Of a DNA stretch of 64,000 bases, positions 15,932 to 25,461 are shown in pieces. Source of the stretch: an uncultured Burkholderiales bacterium (GTDB lineage: Bacteria; Pseudomonadota; Gammaproteobacteria; Burkholderiales; Burkholderiaceae_C). How positions within the stretch are numbered: position 1 is the stretch's first letter; each line of letters opens with the position of its first letter. Below the pieces are notes generated by a model. It had not been told where the DNA came from and searched no databases. It was given only the letters and a program-made list of their open reading frames with translations. Both the position numbers and the translations under genes were made by a program. The stretch covers positions 62,001 through 126,000 of the forward strand of contig CAIQBO010000003.1 of assembly GCA_903870145.1 (NCBI GenBank). Reading direction: 5' to 3'.

Positions 15932-17851
15932 TCAAACTTTAGAAGAGATGTCAGACAAGATAAGTTCTATGAACGAGTCTAGAGACATCACACCGAGGTC
16001 TTTGTTGCCTCGGGCGCGCACAGCGACGGTGCCTGCCGCCTTTTCTTTGTCGCCTGCGACAAGGATGTAAGGAGGCTTTTGCAACGAGTGCTCTCGTATT
16101 TTATACGTAATTTTCTCGTTGCGCAGGTCCAATTCGACTCTAAGACCTTGATTTGACGCTGTTTTTTGCAGTTTTTGGGCAATTTCGCGACAGTAATCGG
16201 ACTGCGCGTCGGTGATATTGAGCATCACGACCTGGGTTGGCGCGAGCCAAACCGGCAAGGCGCCGGCATGTTGTTCGATCAAGATTCCGATAAAACGCTC
16301 CAAACTGCCCACGATGGCGCGGTGCAGCATGACCGGACGGTGGCGGGCCCCGTCTTCACCCACATACTCTGCATCCAAGCGCTCAGGCATGGAAAAGTCG
16401 ACCTGCATCGTGCCGCACTGCCACTGGCGGCCAATGGCGTCTTTCAAGGTGTATTCAATCTTGGGGCCATAAAAAGCGCCGTCGCCAGGTGAGACCACGT
16501 ACTCACAACCTGAAGCGCGCAAGCTCTCCATCAGGGCGTGCTCGGCCTTGTCCCAACTCTCATCAGAGCCAATGCGCTGGGCAGGCCTTGTGGCTACTTT
16601 GTAGATGATGTCGGTGAAACCAAAATCTTTGTAGACCGCTTGCAGCAAAGATGTGTAGTTCACGCACTCGGGCAATATTTGCGCCTCGGTGCAAAAAATG
16701 TGGCCATCGTCTTGCGTGAAGCCGCGCACGCGCATGATGCCGTGCAAGCCGCCGGTGGGCTCATTGCGGTGGCACTGACCAAATTCGCCGTAACGCAAGG
16801 GCAAGTCGCGGTAACTCTTAATGCCCTGCTTGAAAATCAAAATGTGGCCCGGGCAGTTCATGGGCTTCAAAGCGTATTCACGCTTTTCAGACTCGGTGGT
16901 GAACATGTTCTCGCGGTATTTGTCCCAATGCCCGGTTTTTTCCCACAAAGATTTGTCAATGATCTGTGGGCCTTTGACTTCTTGGTAACCGTTGTCTTGG
17001 TAGACGCGTCGCATGTACTGCTCAACGCCTTGCCAAACTGTCCAGCCCTTGGGGTGCCAGAACACCAAGCCAGGCGCATGCTCATCAATGTGAAACAAAT
17101 CCAGTTCGCGGCCGAGCTTGCGGTGATCGCGCTTTTCAGCTTCTTCCAGTTGCGTCAGGTAGTGCTGCAACTCTTCTTTGCTGGTCCAAGCCGTGCCGTA
17201 AATGCGCTGGAGCATTTCGTTTTTGCTGTCGCCGCGCCAATAGGCACCTGCCAACTTCATGAGCTTGAAGTGTTTGAGTTTGCCGGTACTGGGCACGTGT
17301 GGGCCGCGGCACAAATCTTCAAACGCGCCTTCGCGGTACAAGCTCACATCTTCATTGGAGGGGATGCTGCCAATGATCTCAGCTTTGTAATGTTCGCCCA
17401 ATCCTTTGAAATACGCCACTGCTTCATCGCGCGGCAAAACGCGGCGCGTGATGGCCTCGTCTTTGTTGGCTAACTCGGTCATGCGCTTTTCAATCGCCGA
17501 CAAATCTTCGGGCGTAAAGGGCCGGCTGTAGGAGAAGTCGTAATAAAAGCCGTTTTCAATCACAGGGCCAATGGTCACTTGCGCCAGTGGGAACAGATCT
17601 TTGACGGCATAAGCCAACAAATGCGCGGCCGAATGCCGAATGACTTCCAGGCCTTGGGGGTCTTTGGCGGTGATGATGGCCAGTTGTGCGTTGGCCTCGA
17701 TGGTGAAACTCGTGTCCACCACTTTGGCATCGACCTTGCCTGCCAAGGCGGCCTTGGCCAAGCCCGCGCCAATGGACGCGGCCACTTCGGCCACTGTGAC
17801 GGGGCCACTGAATTCACGCAAAGAACCGTCGGGAAGTGTGATTTGAACCAT
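15932..17851 (-). CDS. thrS: Threonyl-tRNA synthetase
   Basis: This is a 639-residue class II synthetase. Domains in order: TGS ([14 protein letters not shown], residues 1-60), the alanyl-editing-like SAD domain with zinc-type [11 protein letters not shown] near 75-85 and later [16 protein letters not shown], the catalytic core with motif 2 ([32 protein letters not shown], in part) and [17 protein letters not shown] as motif 3, and the C-terminal anticodon-binding domain ([12 protein letters not shown]). ATG 17851 is preferred to a TTG two codons upstream. There is no clear Shine-Dalgarno sequence, and a terminator-like hairpin ends within a few bases of the start. Confidence 0.97.
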   Translation of the reverse strand: MVQITLPDGSLREFSGPVTVAEVAASIGAGLAKAALAGKVDAKVVDTSFTIEANAQLAIITAKDPQGLEVIRHSAAHLLAYAVKDLFPLAQVTIGPVIENGFYYDFSYSRPFTPEDLSAIEKRMTELANKDEAITRRVLPRDEAVAYFKGLGEHYKAEIIGSIPSNEDVSLYREGAFEDLCRGPHVPSTGKLKHFKLMKLAGAYWRGDSKNEMLQRIYGTAWTSKEELQHYLTQLEEAEKRDHRKLGRELDLFHIDEHAPGLVFWHPKGWTVWQGVEQYMRRVYQDNGYQEVKGPQIIDKSLWEKTGHWDKYRENMFTTESEKREYALKPMNCPGHILIFKQGIKSYRDLPLRYGEFGQCHRNEPTGGLHGIMRVRGFTQDDGHIFCTEAQILPECVNYTSLLQAVYKDFGFTDIIYKVATRPAQRIGSDESWDKAEHALMESLRASGCEYVVSPGDGAFYGPKIEYTLKDAIGRQWQCGTMQVDFSMPERLDAEYVGEDGARHRPVMLHRAIVGSLERFIGILIEQHAGALPVWLAPTQVVMLNITDAQSDYCREIAQKLQKTASNQGLRVELDLRNEKITYKIREHSLQKPPYILVAGDKEKAAGTVAVRARGNKDLGVMSLDSFIELILSDISSKV

Positions 17852-17855
17852 GGTC

Positions 17856-17889
17856 AAAAAAGAAAAAAAGCGCGGCTGGTGCCGCGCTT
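17856..17889 (-). terminator. Terminator-like hairpin directly in front of thrS
   Basis: On the minus strand AAGCGCGGC-ACCA-GCCGCGCTT is followed by TTTTTTCTTTTTT. The 9-bp GC-rich stem and U-tract make a textbook intrinsic terminator. The U-tract ends about 5 nt before the thrS ATG, leaving no room for a downstream promoter. It may be the aceA terminator, a thrS attenuator, or both. Confidence 0.75.
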
Positions 17890-17966
17890 GTATTGAAACG
17901 CTCAGATGAGATTTTACGCTGGACCCGAGCGGGCTGGGCGCGCGCCTGTAGGCGCGCCGCGCCAGA

Positions 17967-19286
17967 TCAGTGAAACTGCTCTTCTTCGGTCGAACCGGTC
18001 AAGGCCGTCACACTGGAGCGCCCGCCTTGAATCGCAGTGGTAACTTCGTCAAAGTAGCCCGTTCCCACCTCTTGCTGGTGCGACACGAAAGAGTAGCCCC
18101 GCTCGCGCGCTGCAAACTCGGGCTCTTGCACTTTTTCCACATAGGCCGACATGCCGCGCTTGACGTAGTCGTGCGACAAGTCGTACATGTTGTACCACAT
18201 GGAATGAATGCCGGCCAAGGTGATGAACTGGTATTTGTAACCCATGGCACCGAGTTCACGTTGGAATTTGGCAATGGTTGCGTCGTCCAAATTCTTTTTC
18301 CAATTGAACGAAGGCGAGCAGTTGTACGCCAACATTTTCCCGGGGTGCACTTTGTGCACAGCCTCGGCAAATTTGCGCGCAAAGTCGAGGTCGGGCGTGC
18401 CTGTTTCGCACCACACCAAGTCAGCGTAGTAAGCATAGGCCACGGCCCGGCTGATGGCTTGGCCCATGCCTTTGCGGGTTTTGTAAAAGCCCTCGACTGT
18501 GCGCTCGCCTGTCAAGAACGGCTTGTCGTTTTCGTCGTAGTCACTGGTGACCAAATCAGCCGCCTCTGCGTCGGTGCGGGCAATCACCAAGGTGGGCACG
18601 CCGCACACATCAGCGGCCATGCGCGCCGCAACCAACTTTTGAACCGCTTCAATGGTTGGCACCAAAACTTTGCCGCCCATGTGACCGCATTTTTTGACAG
18701 ACGCCAATTGGTCTTCAAAGTGCACACCACCTGCACCGGCTTGGATCATGGCTTTCATCAACTCAAAGGCATTCAAGACGCCACCGAAACCAGCTTCGGC
18801 ATCGGCCACGATGGGAGCGAAGTAGTCGATGTAATCTTTGTCGCCAGGGTTGGTTCCCTTGGACCATTGAATTTCATCTGCACGTCGGAACGTGTTGTTG
18901 ATGCGCTCCACCACGTTGGGCACCGAGTCCACCGGGTACAGCGATTGGTCTGGGTACATGGAGGAATAGGAGTTGCTGTCTGCAGCCACTTGCCAGCCCG
19001 ACAAATAAATCGCTTTGATGCCGGCCTTGACTTGCTGCATGGCCTGGCCACCTGTCAAAGCGCCCAAACAATTGACGTAGGGCTCGTTGTTGACCATGTC
19101 CCACAGTTTCTCAGCACCGCGGCGGGCCAAGGTGTGCTCAATGGGGAAGGATCCGCGCAGGCGCACCACGTCCGCTGCGCTGTAACCCCGTTTGATGCCT
19201 TTCCAGCGTGGGTTAGTGGCCCAATCTTTTTCCAGGGCAGCAATTTGCTGAGCGCGGCTCAATTGTTCAACGATGTTTTGTGGCAT
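17967..19286 (-). CDS. aceA: Isocitrate lyase
   Basis: This is the first glyoxylate-shunt enzyme, cleaving isocitrate to glyoxylate and succinate for growth on acetate or fatty acids. The 439-residue length fits the bacterial form. The catalytic cysteine motif [14 protein letters not shown] is present near residues 192-205, as are FEDQLASVK and [21 protein letters not shown]. The start [22 protein letters not shown] is typical of betaproteobacteria. No malate synthase is in the window. A long upstream gap with AT-rich palindromes suggests dedicated transcriptional control. Confidence 0.97.
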   Translation of the reverse strand: MPQNIVEQLSRAQQIAALEKDWATNPRWKGIKRGYSAADVVRLRGSFPIEHTLARRGAEKLWDMVNNEPYVNCLGALTGGQAMQQVKAGIKAIYLSGWQVAADSNSYSSMYPDQSLYPVDSVPNVVERINNTFRRADEIQWSKGTNPGDKDYIDYFAPIVADAEAGFGGVLNAFELMKAMIQAGAGGVHFEDQLASVKKCGHMGGKVLVPTIEAVQKLVAARMAADVCGVPTLVIARTDAEAADLVTSDYDENDKPFLTGERTVEGFYKTRKGMGQAISRAVAYAYYADLVWCETGTPDLDFARKFAEAVHKVHPGKMLAYNCSPSFNWKKNLDDATIAKFQRELGAMGYKYQFITLAGIHSMWYNMYDLSHDYVKRGMSAYVEKVQEPEFAARERGYSFVSHQQEVGTGYFDEVTTAIQGGRSSVTALTGSTEEEQFH

Positions 19287-19362
19287 GAATAACTCCGAAA
19301 TAAAGGTTGGTAAAACGCCAGTTGCAGTCCTAAGAAACGTCTTGGCGTTGTGAAAATTTTAA

Positions 19363-19407
19363 GTCTTATAGAAGACCAATTCAAACTTCAATGTCTTATA
19401 TAAGACA
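19363..19407. promoter_or_regulatory. Twin palindromes upstream of aceA (putative regulator sites)
   Basis: A perfect 16-bp palindrome TGTCTTATATAAGACA (19392-19407) and a closely related 14-bp copy GTCTTATAGAAGAC (19363-19376) have centres 30 bp apart, about three helical turns. They lie 77-121 bp upstream of the aceA start, in the expected promoter region. The symmetry suggests a dimeric repressor such as a GntR-type protein. I cannot name the regulator. Confidence 0.65.
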
Positions 19408-19466
19408 AATATTTTATCGTTTAAAATCATTAACTTATTTTAAGTTTTTCTTATTGTGATATTTGA

Positions 19467-19483
19467 TTTCTCATATTGAGAAA
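19467..19483. repeat. Third palindrome in the aceA upstream region
   Basis: TTTCTCA-TAT-TGAGAAA is a perfect inverted repeat with a 3-bp centre, different from the GTCTTAT sites nearby. About 20 bp further, GCAATG and CATTGC form another loose pair (19490-19520). These may be additional regulator sites for aceA or for the plus-strand transcript; no function is assigned. Confidence 0.4.
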
Positions 19484-19542
19484 TATTGATGCAATGCAGC
19501 ATTTACAATTTTCACATTGCGAAAAACAATTTCATGCGCGCC

Positions 19543-19752
19543 TGACCCTGAAGGCAAGGGTCATACCCGCGCTGCGGGGCTGACCGCTCGGATGAAAATG
19601 TGCGCGCCAATTCAGTCCGGCCAACCCCCGCAGGGCTCAAAGAACAACTCATGAAGCGCCGCCAAACGAAGCAGTGCATGACGCGCAAGGTAGCACTCAC
19701 AACAACACTCTGCAAAAAAAACACGTTCTCCCCTTGGAAAGGGGCTTTTTCT
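19543..19752 (+). ncRNA. Candidate small RNA or leader ending in an orphan terminator
   Basis: No convincing coding frame lies in this part of the 537-bp gap between aceA and the SWIB gene. The plus strand starts with a 7-bp hairpin TGACCCT/AGGGTCA (19543-19563) and a CCCGC/GCGGG hairpin. It ends at a compact terminator, CCCCTT-GGA-AAGGGG followed by CTTTTT (19730-19750), 74 bp before the SWIB start codon. A plus-strand transcript ending here would be either an independent sRNA or an attenuated SWIB leader. No known RNA family was recognised. Confidence 0.3.
19730..19752 (+). terminator. Orphan intrinsic terminator upstream of the SWIB gene
   Basis: A 6-bp stem CCCCTT/AAGGGG with a 3-nt loop is followed by CTTTTTCT. 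No annotated plus-strand gene precedes it. A second hairpin, AGCCGGA/TCCGGCT (19769-19792), lies between it and the SWIB start. Confidence 0.6.
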
Positions 19753-19823
19753 CCAGTAGCATGCGCTCAGCCGGATAAATAAGTTTCCGGCTGCGAACCA
19801 ACTTCCGAAAAAGGAAATTTAAA

Positions 19824-20228
19824 ATGGCAACTGCAAAGAAAACCCCGGCAAAGAAAGCTGCTCCTGCAAAGAAAGCAGCACCCGCCAAGAAAGCCGCTCC
19901 GGCTAAAAAAGCTGCTCCTGCAAAGAAAGCAGCACCCGCCAAGAAGGCCGCTCCGGCCAAAAAGGCACCCGCTAAAAAACGCACTCCCAATGCTGCGTTC
20001 ATGAAAGCGTTAACCCCCAGTGCAGCTTTGGCTGCTGTGGTCGGAGCAGCACCGCTGCCCCGCACTGCAGTGGTGAGCAAGCTGTGGGTCTACATCAAGA
20101 AGCACGGCCTGCAAGATGCTGCCAACAAGCGCAACATCAATGCAGACGACAAACTCAAAGCAGTCTTTGGCAAAGCCCAAGTCAGCATGTTTGAGATGGC
20201 CGGCTTGATCGGCAAGCACCTGAAATAA
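19824..20228 (+). CDS. SWIB/MDM2-domain protein with histone H1-like AKKxAP tail
   Basis: This 134-residue protein has two parts. Residues 1-52 are a lysine/alanine/proline tail made of about seven KKAAPA-type repeats, as in histone H1-like nucleoid proteins. Residues about 60-134 form a SWIB domain (FMKALTPSAALAAVVG, VVSKLWVYIKKHGLQD, RNINADDKLKAVFG, VSMFEMAGLIGKHL). SWIB domains are common in eukaryotic chromatin remodellers and also occur in chlamydiae and many betaproteobacteria. A role in DNA or chromatin binding is inferred from composition only. The tail is encoded by a 54-bp near-perfect tandem duplication, so repeat number could vary between strains. AAGGA lies 8 nt before the ATG. 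Confidence 0.9.
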   Translation: MATAKKTPAKKAAPAKKAAPAKKAAPAKKAAPAKKAAPAKKAAPAKKAPAKKRTPNAAFMKALTPSAALAAVVGAAPLPRTAVVSKLWVYIKKHGLQDAANKRNINADDKLKAVFGKAQVSMFEMAGLIGKHLK

Positions 20229-20247
20229 TTTCAGGCGTTTGAACATG

Positions 20248-20276
20248 AAAAAGCCGGGTCACACCGGCTTTTTTTT
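20248..20276. terminator. Bidirectional terminator between the SWIB gene and the ThDP-enzyme gene
   Basis: AAAAAGCCGG-GTCACA-CCGGCTTTTTTTT lies in the 51-bp gap between two convergent genes. The T-run serves the plus-strand SWIB gene and the A-run gives a shorter T-run for the minus-strand gene. Confidence 0.85.
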
Positions 20277-20279
20277 GGC

Positions 20280-22019
20280 TTATTTTCTTTGGAGCGCTGC
20301 GCTTGTGATGGCCGACAAAGTCGTGCGGGTGGTGATCACCTCGGGGTTGAGCATGATCTCGATCAATGTGCCTTGCGAACGCGCCAAGGCCGCCAGCAAG
20401 GCCGGCTCGAAGTCTTCGGTGCAATCGATGCGCACCCCGACATAACCATAGGCCTGCGCCAAGGCCGCGAAGTTGGGGTTGTGCAGGTGAGAGCCCATGT
20501 TGTGCGTGGGAAAGTCGCGCTCTTGGTGCATGCGTATGGTGCCGTACATGCCGTTGTTCAAAAGCAGCACAATGGTTTTGGCACCGTGTTGCACTGCCGT
20601 AGCGAGCTCTTGACCATTCATTAAAAAATCACCGTCTCCGGCCATGGTCAGCACCACACGGCCCGTCAAGATGGCTGCCGCTATGCCAGCTGGCACACCG
20701 TAGCCCATGGCGCCAACTGTAGGCGCGAGTTGGGTTTTGAAACCCTTCTGAAGGCCATGGTGGCGGTAGTAGCGATGCATCCAACTGGCAAAGTTGCCCG
20801 CGCCGTTGGTGAGCACCGCATTGGCCGGCAAGTGGCGCTGCAACACCGAAACCACCTCGGGCATGTGAACCAATCCATTGGACGATTCTTTGTCTAAACC
20901 GGGCAAGGCCTGCGGCTCTAGATTGGCCAAGTAGTCGGCCTGCGCAGCTTGGGTCCAGGCCTGCCACGGCAGGCTGGCCGGGGCGCTGAGCGCCTGCAAA
21001 CTGCGAGCGGCTGCGTTCATGGTGGCGCAAATGGCCAAGTCGGCTTGGTAGACCCGGTTTAACTCTTCTGCGCTGGCGTGAATGTGGACCAACTTTTGCC
21101 GAGGTTGCGGCAAATCAATCAAGGTGTAACCGCTGGTGGTCATCTCACCCAAACGCGGCCCGATGGCCAAAATCAAATCGCTGTCTTTGATGCGCTGGGC
21201 CAATTTGGGGTTGATGCCAATGCCCACATCACCGGCATAACAGGGGTGAAAGTTATCGAAGGTGTCCTGAAAGCGAAACGCGTTGCCCACGGGCAGTTGC
21301 CATTGCTCAGCAAAATGCTCTAGCGCCTGCGCTGATTGCACCGTCCACCCTCCACCACCGGCAATCACAAAGGGCCGCTGGGCTTGCAGCAGCATTTGGT
21401 GCAACTGGCTCAGCGCTTCAGGCGCGCTTGAGGCCTGCACCGCTTGCGTTTGGCGCAAAGGCCGCGCTTTGGCCCTTTGTACCAGCATGTCTTCTGGCAA
21501 CACCAGCACCACGGGACCAGGCCGGCCATTCATGGCAGTGGCAAATGCACGGGCTACGTATTCTGGAATTCGCTCAGGATGGTCAATGCGCTCAACGCGT
21601 TTGGCCATGCCTTTGGTGCTTGGGCCAAAAAAGGCGCAGAAATCAACTTCTTGAAAAGCCTCGCGGTCCCGCGTGTCACTGGCCACATCGCCGACCAACA
21701 AAACCATGGGCGTGGAGTCCTGGAAGGCCGTATGCACGCCGATCGAGGCATTGGTGGCACCCGGACCTCGAGTAACAAAACAAACGCCAGGGCGCCCCGT
21801 TAAACGACCCTGGGCGTCTGCCATGTAGGCTGCGCCGCCTTCTTGCCGGCAGGTGACAAACTGAATTTGATCGCGGTAATGGTGAAAACCGTCCAGAACG
21901 GCCAAATAACTTTCACCTGGCACCCCAAAAGCATGGGTCACGCCTTGGGCAATCAAGCATTCCACCAACAAATGGCCGGCCATCTGGTCGCTCAAGGGGG
22001 AACTCGTGGTGTCTGTCAT
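20280..22019 (-). CDS. Thiamine-diphosphate enzyme, acetolactate synthase-like
   Basis: This 579-residue cytoplasmic protein has the three-domain ThDP fold: an N-terminal PYR domain (VTHAFGVPGES, with the activating glutamate in CRQEGGAAYMA near residue 61), a central domain and a C-terminal PP domain with the Mg/ThDP motif GDGDFLMNGQEL followed by LLNNGMYGTI. It resembles acetolactate synthase large subunits and relatives (glyoxylate carboligase, oxalyl-CoA decarboxylase, sulfoacetaldehyde enzymes). No small regulatory subunit gene is adjacent, so it is probably not the main biosynthetic AHAS. The exact substrate is unknown. Confidence 0.85.
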   Translation of the reverse strand: MTDTTSSPLSDQMAGHLLVECLIAQGVTHAFGVPGESYLAVLDGFHHYRDQIQFVTCRQEGGAAYMADAQGRLTGRPGVCFVTRGPGATNASIGVHTAFQDSTPMVLLVGDVASDTRDREAFQEVDFCAFFGPSTKGMAKRVERIDHPERIPEYVARAFATAMNGRPGPVVLVLPEDMLVQRAKARPLRQTQAVQASSAPEALSQLHQMLLQAQRPFVIAGGGGWTVQSAQALEHFAEQWQLPVGNAFRFQDTFDNFHPCYAGDVGIGINPKLAQRIKDSDLILAIGPRLGEMTTSGYTLIDLPQPRQKLVHIHASAEELNRVYQADLAICATMNAAARSLQALSAPASLPWQAWTQAAQADYLANLEPQALPGLDKESSNGLVHMPEVVSVLQRHLPANAVLTNGAGNFASWMHRYYRHHGLQKGFKTQLAPTVGAMGYGVPAGIAAAILTGRVVLTMAGDGDFLMNGQELATAVQHGAKTIVLLLNNGMYGTIRMHQERDFPTHNMGSHLHNPNFAALAQAYGYVGVRIDCTEDFEPALLAALARSQGTLIEIMLNPEVITTRTTLSAITSAALQRK

Positions 22020-22129
22020 GGGGGCTCTCCGTGAAGGGCTGGCAGTCGGTCAGCCTGAGTCTAAAAATCAACCCTCCATGATAGCTTTAGATACTGCGGC
22101 ATGCTTGCCAGGCGGCCCAGTCCCCAGCC

Positions 22130-24739
22130 TCATGACGCAGCAGGTATCACCCGGTCAAATCTGAAGACCCCCGGCTCTTTGACAGGGTCCACATCCACAG
22201 GGATCACCGACTTGGGCAAAAACCGCCCCTCCAGCAACAATTTGGACAGCGGATTTTCGATGCGCTGCTGAACAGCACGCTTTAAGGGCCGAGCGCCATA
22301 CACAGGATCAAAGCCAACCTTGGCCAGCTCGGAAAATGCAGCAGGTGAAATTTCCAAATGCAAGTCCATCTTGGCCAATCGCGCTTGCAAAATTTGCAAT
22401 TGAATTTTGGCAATGGACTCAATGTGCTTGGCATCCAAACTGTGGAACACCACGGTCTCGTCAATCCGATTCAAAAACTCTGGGCGGAAATGATTTTTCA
22501 GCTCGCCCCAGACCGCATCTTTGATGTCTTCAGCTGGCTGGCCCACCATGGCTTGAATCATGTGCGAGCCGATGTTGGAAGTCATCACGATCACTGTGTT
22601 TTTAAAGTCAACTGTGCGCCCTTGCCCATCGGTTAATCGGCCATCGTCCAAGACCTGTAGCAACACATTGAAAACATCGGGGTGGGCTTTTTCAACCTCG
22701 TCCAGCAGCAGTACTGCATACGGTTTTCGGCGCACGGCCTCGGTCAAGTAGCCCCCCTCCTCGTAACCCACATAGCCGGGAGGAGCGCCTATCAAACGCG
22801 CCACAGAATGCTTTTCCATGAACTCGCTCATGTCGATGCGAATGAGGTGGTCTTCACTGTCGAACAAGAACCCTGCCAAGGCTTTGCACAACTCGGTTTT
22901 GCCCACGCCGGTGGGGCCTAAAAACAAGAAGGAGCCGGTCGGCCGCTGAGGATCAGACAAGCCCGAGCGTGAACGGCGAATGGCATTGGCCACGGCTGCG
23001 ATGGCTTCGTTTTGGCCCACCACACGCTGGTGCAATTTATCCTCCATTTGCAGAAGTTTTTCACGCTCGCCCTGCATCATTTTTGAAACCGGAATGCCGG
23101 TGGCCCGACTGACGACTTCGGCAATTTCTTCTGCGCCCACTTGCGTGCGCAACAAACGCGGCGCAGCGCCAGCAGCAGGGTTCAACTCTTTGGCTTGGGT
23201 TTCTTTGAGCAGTTTTTCGAGTTCAGGCAGTTTGCCGTATTGCAATTCAGCCACTTTGTTGAAGTCGCCTTTGCGCGTGAGCTCTTCAATTTGTTGGCGC
23301 AATTGATCTATTTTTTCGCGCACATTTTGACTGCCTTGGGCCTGCGCCTTTTCAGTGCGCCAGACCTCTTCCAAATCAGCCGCTTGTTTTTTCAAGGTAA
23401 TGATTTCTTCTTCAATCAAGCTCAAGCGTTTTTGCGAAGCTTCATCTGATTCTTTTTTCACTGCTTCGCGTTCAATTTGCAACTGAATCAAGCGGCGATC
23501 GAGTTTGTCAATCACCTCTGGTTTAGAGTCAATTTCAATTTTGATTTTGGCCGCAGCCTCGTCGATCAGATCAATCGCTTTATCGGGTAAGAAACGGTCG
23601 GTGATGTAGCGATGGCTGAGCTCGGCCGCCGCCACAATGGCCGGGTCCGTGATGTCCACGCCGTGGTGAATTTCGTATTTCTCTTGCAGTCCACGCAAGA
23701 TGGCAATGGTGGCTTCCACGGTGGGTTCACCGACCAAAATTTTCTGAAACCGCCGCTCTAAGGCAGCGTCTTTTTCAATGTATTTTCGGTATTCGTCTAA
23801 AGTGGTGGCACCCACGCAGTGCAATTCACCGCGGGCCAAGGCTGGCTTGAGCATGTTGCCCGCGTCCATTGCGCCCTCGGCTTTGCCGGCGCCCACCATG
23901 GTGTGCAATTCGTCGATGAAAACAATGGTTTGACCTTCGTCTTTGGCCAATTCACTCAAAACGGTTTTCAGGCGTTCTTCAAATTCGCCTCTGAATTTGG
24001 CACCCGCCAGCAAAGAAGCCATGTCCAAGGACAAAACGCGTTTGCCTTTGAGTGAATCGGGCACTTCACCGGCCACAATGCGCTGGGCCAAGCCCTCGAC
24101 GATCGCGGTCTTGCCCACACCGGGCTCGCCGATCAAGACGGGGTTGTTTTTAGTGCGTCGCTGCAAGACCTGAATGGCACGGCGAATCTCGTCGTCGCGC
24201 CCAATCACGGGATCAAGTTTGCCCATGCGGGCACGCTCGGTCAGGTCCATGCAATATTTTTTCAAGGCCTCGCGCTGCCCTTCTGCGTCTGCGCTGCTGA
24301 CACTCTCACCGCCGCGCACCGCCGCCACTGCGGCCTCTAAACTCTTGCGCGTCAGCCCAGCCTCTTTGACTGTGCGGCCCAGCTCGTTTTTGCTGTCACA
24401 CAAGGCCAATAAAAACAACTCGCTGGCGACAAAACCATCGCCGCGCTTGATGGATTCCTTTTCTGCCGCCTGCAAAAGTTTGACCAATTCAGGCCCAACT
24501 TGTACCTGATCTTGCCCTGTGACTTGAGGCAAGCGCCCCACGGCGGCCTGCGCCGCATTGAGCAGCGCCGGCCCATTCACACCGGCACGCTGTAGCAAGG
24601 CTTTGGGGCCATCTTCTTGCTGCAGCATGGCCAACAGCACGTGCGCAGGGTCAATGTAGGCATGGTCTTTGCCCAGCGCAAGCGATTGCGCATCGCCTAA
24701 AGCTTCTTGAAATTTGGTGGTAAGTTTGTCCATTCGCAT
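22130..24739 (-). CDS. clpB: ATP-dependent disaggregase ClpB
   Basis: This is an 869-residue Hsp104/ClpB chaperone that threads aggregated proteins through its hexameric pore together with DnaK. Domains: the Clp N-repeat ([18 protein letters not shown]), NBD1 with Walker [16 protein letters not shown], the long coiled-coil middle domain (about residues 400-530, rich in E/K/L), and NBD2 with Walker [19 protein letters not shown] 24739 is chosen because AGGAG lies 6 nt upstream and MRxDKLT matches known ClpB starts. A sigma-32-type promoter candidate precedes the gene. Confidence 0.97.
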   Translation of the reverse strand: MRMDKLTTKFQEALGDAQSLALGKDHAYIDPAHVLLAMLQQEDGPKALLQRAGVNGPALLNAAQAAVGRLPQVTGQDQVQVGPELVKLLQAAEKESIKRGDGFVASELFLLALCDSKNELGRTVKEAGLTRKSLEAAVAAVRGGESVSSADAEGQREALKKYCMDLTERARMGKLDPVIGRDDEIRRAIQVLQRRTKNNPVLIGEPGVGKTAIVEGLAQRIVAGEVPDSLKGKRVLSLDMASLLAGAKFRGEFEERLKTVLSELAKDEGQTIVFIDELHTMVGAGKAEGAMDAGNMLKPALARGELHCVGATTLDEYRKYIEKDAALERRFQKILVGEPTVEATIAILRGLQEKYEIHHGVDITDPAIVAAAELSHRYITDRFLPDKAIDLIDEAAAKIKIEIDSKPEVIDKLDRRLIQLQIEREAVKKESDEASQKRLSLIEEEIITLKKQAADLEEVWRTEKAQAQGSQNVREKIDQLRQQIEELTRKGDFNKVAELQYGKLPELEKLLKETQAKELNPAAGAAPRLLRTQVGAEEIAEVVSRATGIPVSKMMQGEREKLLQMEDKLHQRVVGQNEAIAAVANAIRRSRSGLSDPQRPTGSFLFLGPTGVGKTELCKALAGFLFDSEDHLIRIDMSEFMEKHSVARLIGAPPGYVGYEEGGYLTEAVRRKPYAVLLLDEVEKAHPDVFNVLLQVLDDGRLTDGQGRTVDFKNTVIVMTSNIGSHMIQAMVGQPAEDIKDAVWGELKNHFRPEFLNRIDETVVFHSLDAKHIESIAKIQLQILQARLAKMDLHLEISPAAFSELAKVGFDPVYGARPLKRAVQQRIENPLSKLLLEGRFLPKSVIPVDVDPVKEPGVFRFDRVIPAAS

Positions 24740-24762
24740 CGCAATCTCCTGTTGTTTGTCAC

Positions 24763-24788
24763 TTTGGGCCACGCAGCAATTTTTCAAG
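24763..24788 (-). promoter_or_regulatory. Candidate heat-shock (RpoH) promoter of clpB
   Basis: On the minus strand, CTTGAAA (24788-24782) is followed after 13 bp by CCCAAA (24768-24763), close to the sigma-32 consensus CTTGAAA-N11-16-CCCCAT. The -10 element is imperfect. It lies 24 bp before the clpB start codon. Confidence 0.6.
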
Positions 24789-24843
24789 GGTCTGGCCTTG
24801 TGCGACTTTCCAAGCCATTGAATGCCCATTAAGCGCCTAAAAT

Positions 24844-25401
24844 ATGACCATGAACATTCACCAGATGTCAGTGCAGTACGACGAGCGGCAGGATCGCCTT
24901 GTGCTTCGGGTCAGCACCCAAGATGCCCAAGAATTTCGCCTTTGGCTGACCCGCTGCATGACCTTGCGATTGCTGCCGCACTTGCAAGCGGCCGTGGTTC
25001 AACTCGAAGCCAGTGACCCGCAAGTCATGGCCCCGGACACCACGGCGCAGCAAATTTTGGCCGATTTGAAACGTGAAAACTTTTTATCACAAGCTGATTT
25101 TTCAACTCCATTCGCAACGCAAACCCTGGGCTTGCCTTTGGGCGATCTGCCCTTGCTGGTGACAGATGTGCAAATGAACTTGCACAGCAGCGGCAGTTTG
25201 CATTTGCAGTTTCATGACAAAAATGGCTCCTCTGCCAGCGGCCTGTCCTGTGAATTCAAATTGCAAGCCTCTTTGCTGCACGGCTTGCTGCATTTGATGG
25301 AGCAAGCCTTAAAGCGTGCCCAGTGGCAACTGCCCAGCTTGACACCGCGGGCCGATTTGATGGATTCGGGTCAATCTGAACAACCGAGCTACAGGCACTG
25401 A
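24844..25401 (+). CDS. Conserved hypothetical protein divergent from clpB
   Basis: This 185-residue soluble protein has no signal peptide, membrane segment or catalytic motif that I recognise. It is rich in leucine and glutamine, with an N-terminal [21 protein letters not shown] and a C-terminal helical stretch [18 protein letters not shown]. It is transcribed away from clpB, with 104 bp between the start codons. Codon use and length of the open frame suggest a real gene. I assign no function. Confidence 0.75.
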   Translation: MTMNIHQMSVQYDERQDRLVLRVSTQDAQEFRLWLTRCMTLRLLPHLQAAVVQLEASDPQVMAPDTTAQQILADLKRENFLSQADFSTPFATQTLGLPLGDLPLLVTDVQMNLHSSGSLHLQFHDKNGSSASGLSCEFKLQASLLHGLLHLMEQALKRAQWQLPSLTPRADLMDSGQSEQPSYRH

Positions 25402-25461
25402 GACCGCTTAGGGACTGGCACAGCCAGCCAAAGCGCGTTGATTCAGGGCACAAAGCCTGCG

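Noticed and set aside
17970-19292. 440-codon plus-strand open frame opposite aceA
   Set aside because: It is an exact shadow of isocitrate lyase with histidine/valine-rich nonsense composition and no recognisable domain; codon bias of aceA explains the open antisense frame.
19512-19724. 70-codon minus-strand open frame in the aceA-SWIB gap
   Set aside because: It has no ribosome-binding site or recognisable domain, and the region is better explained by hairpins and palindromes.
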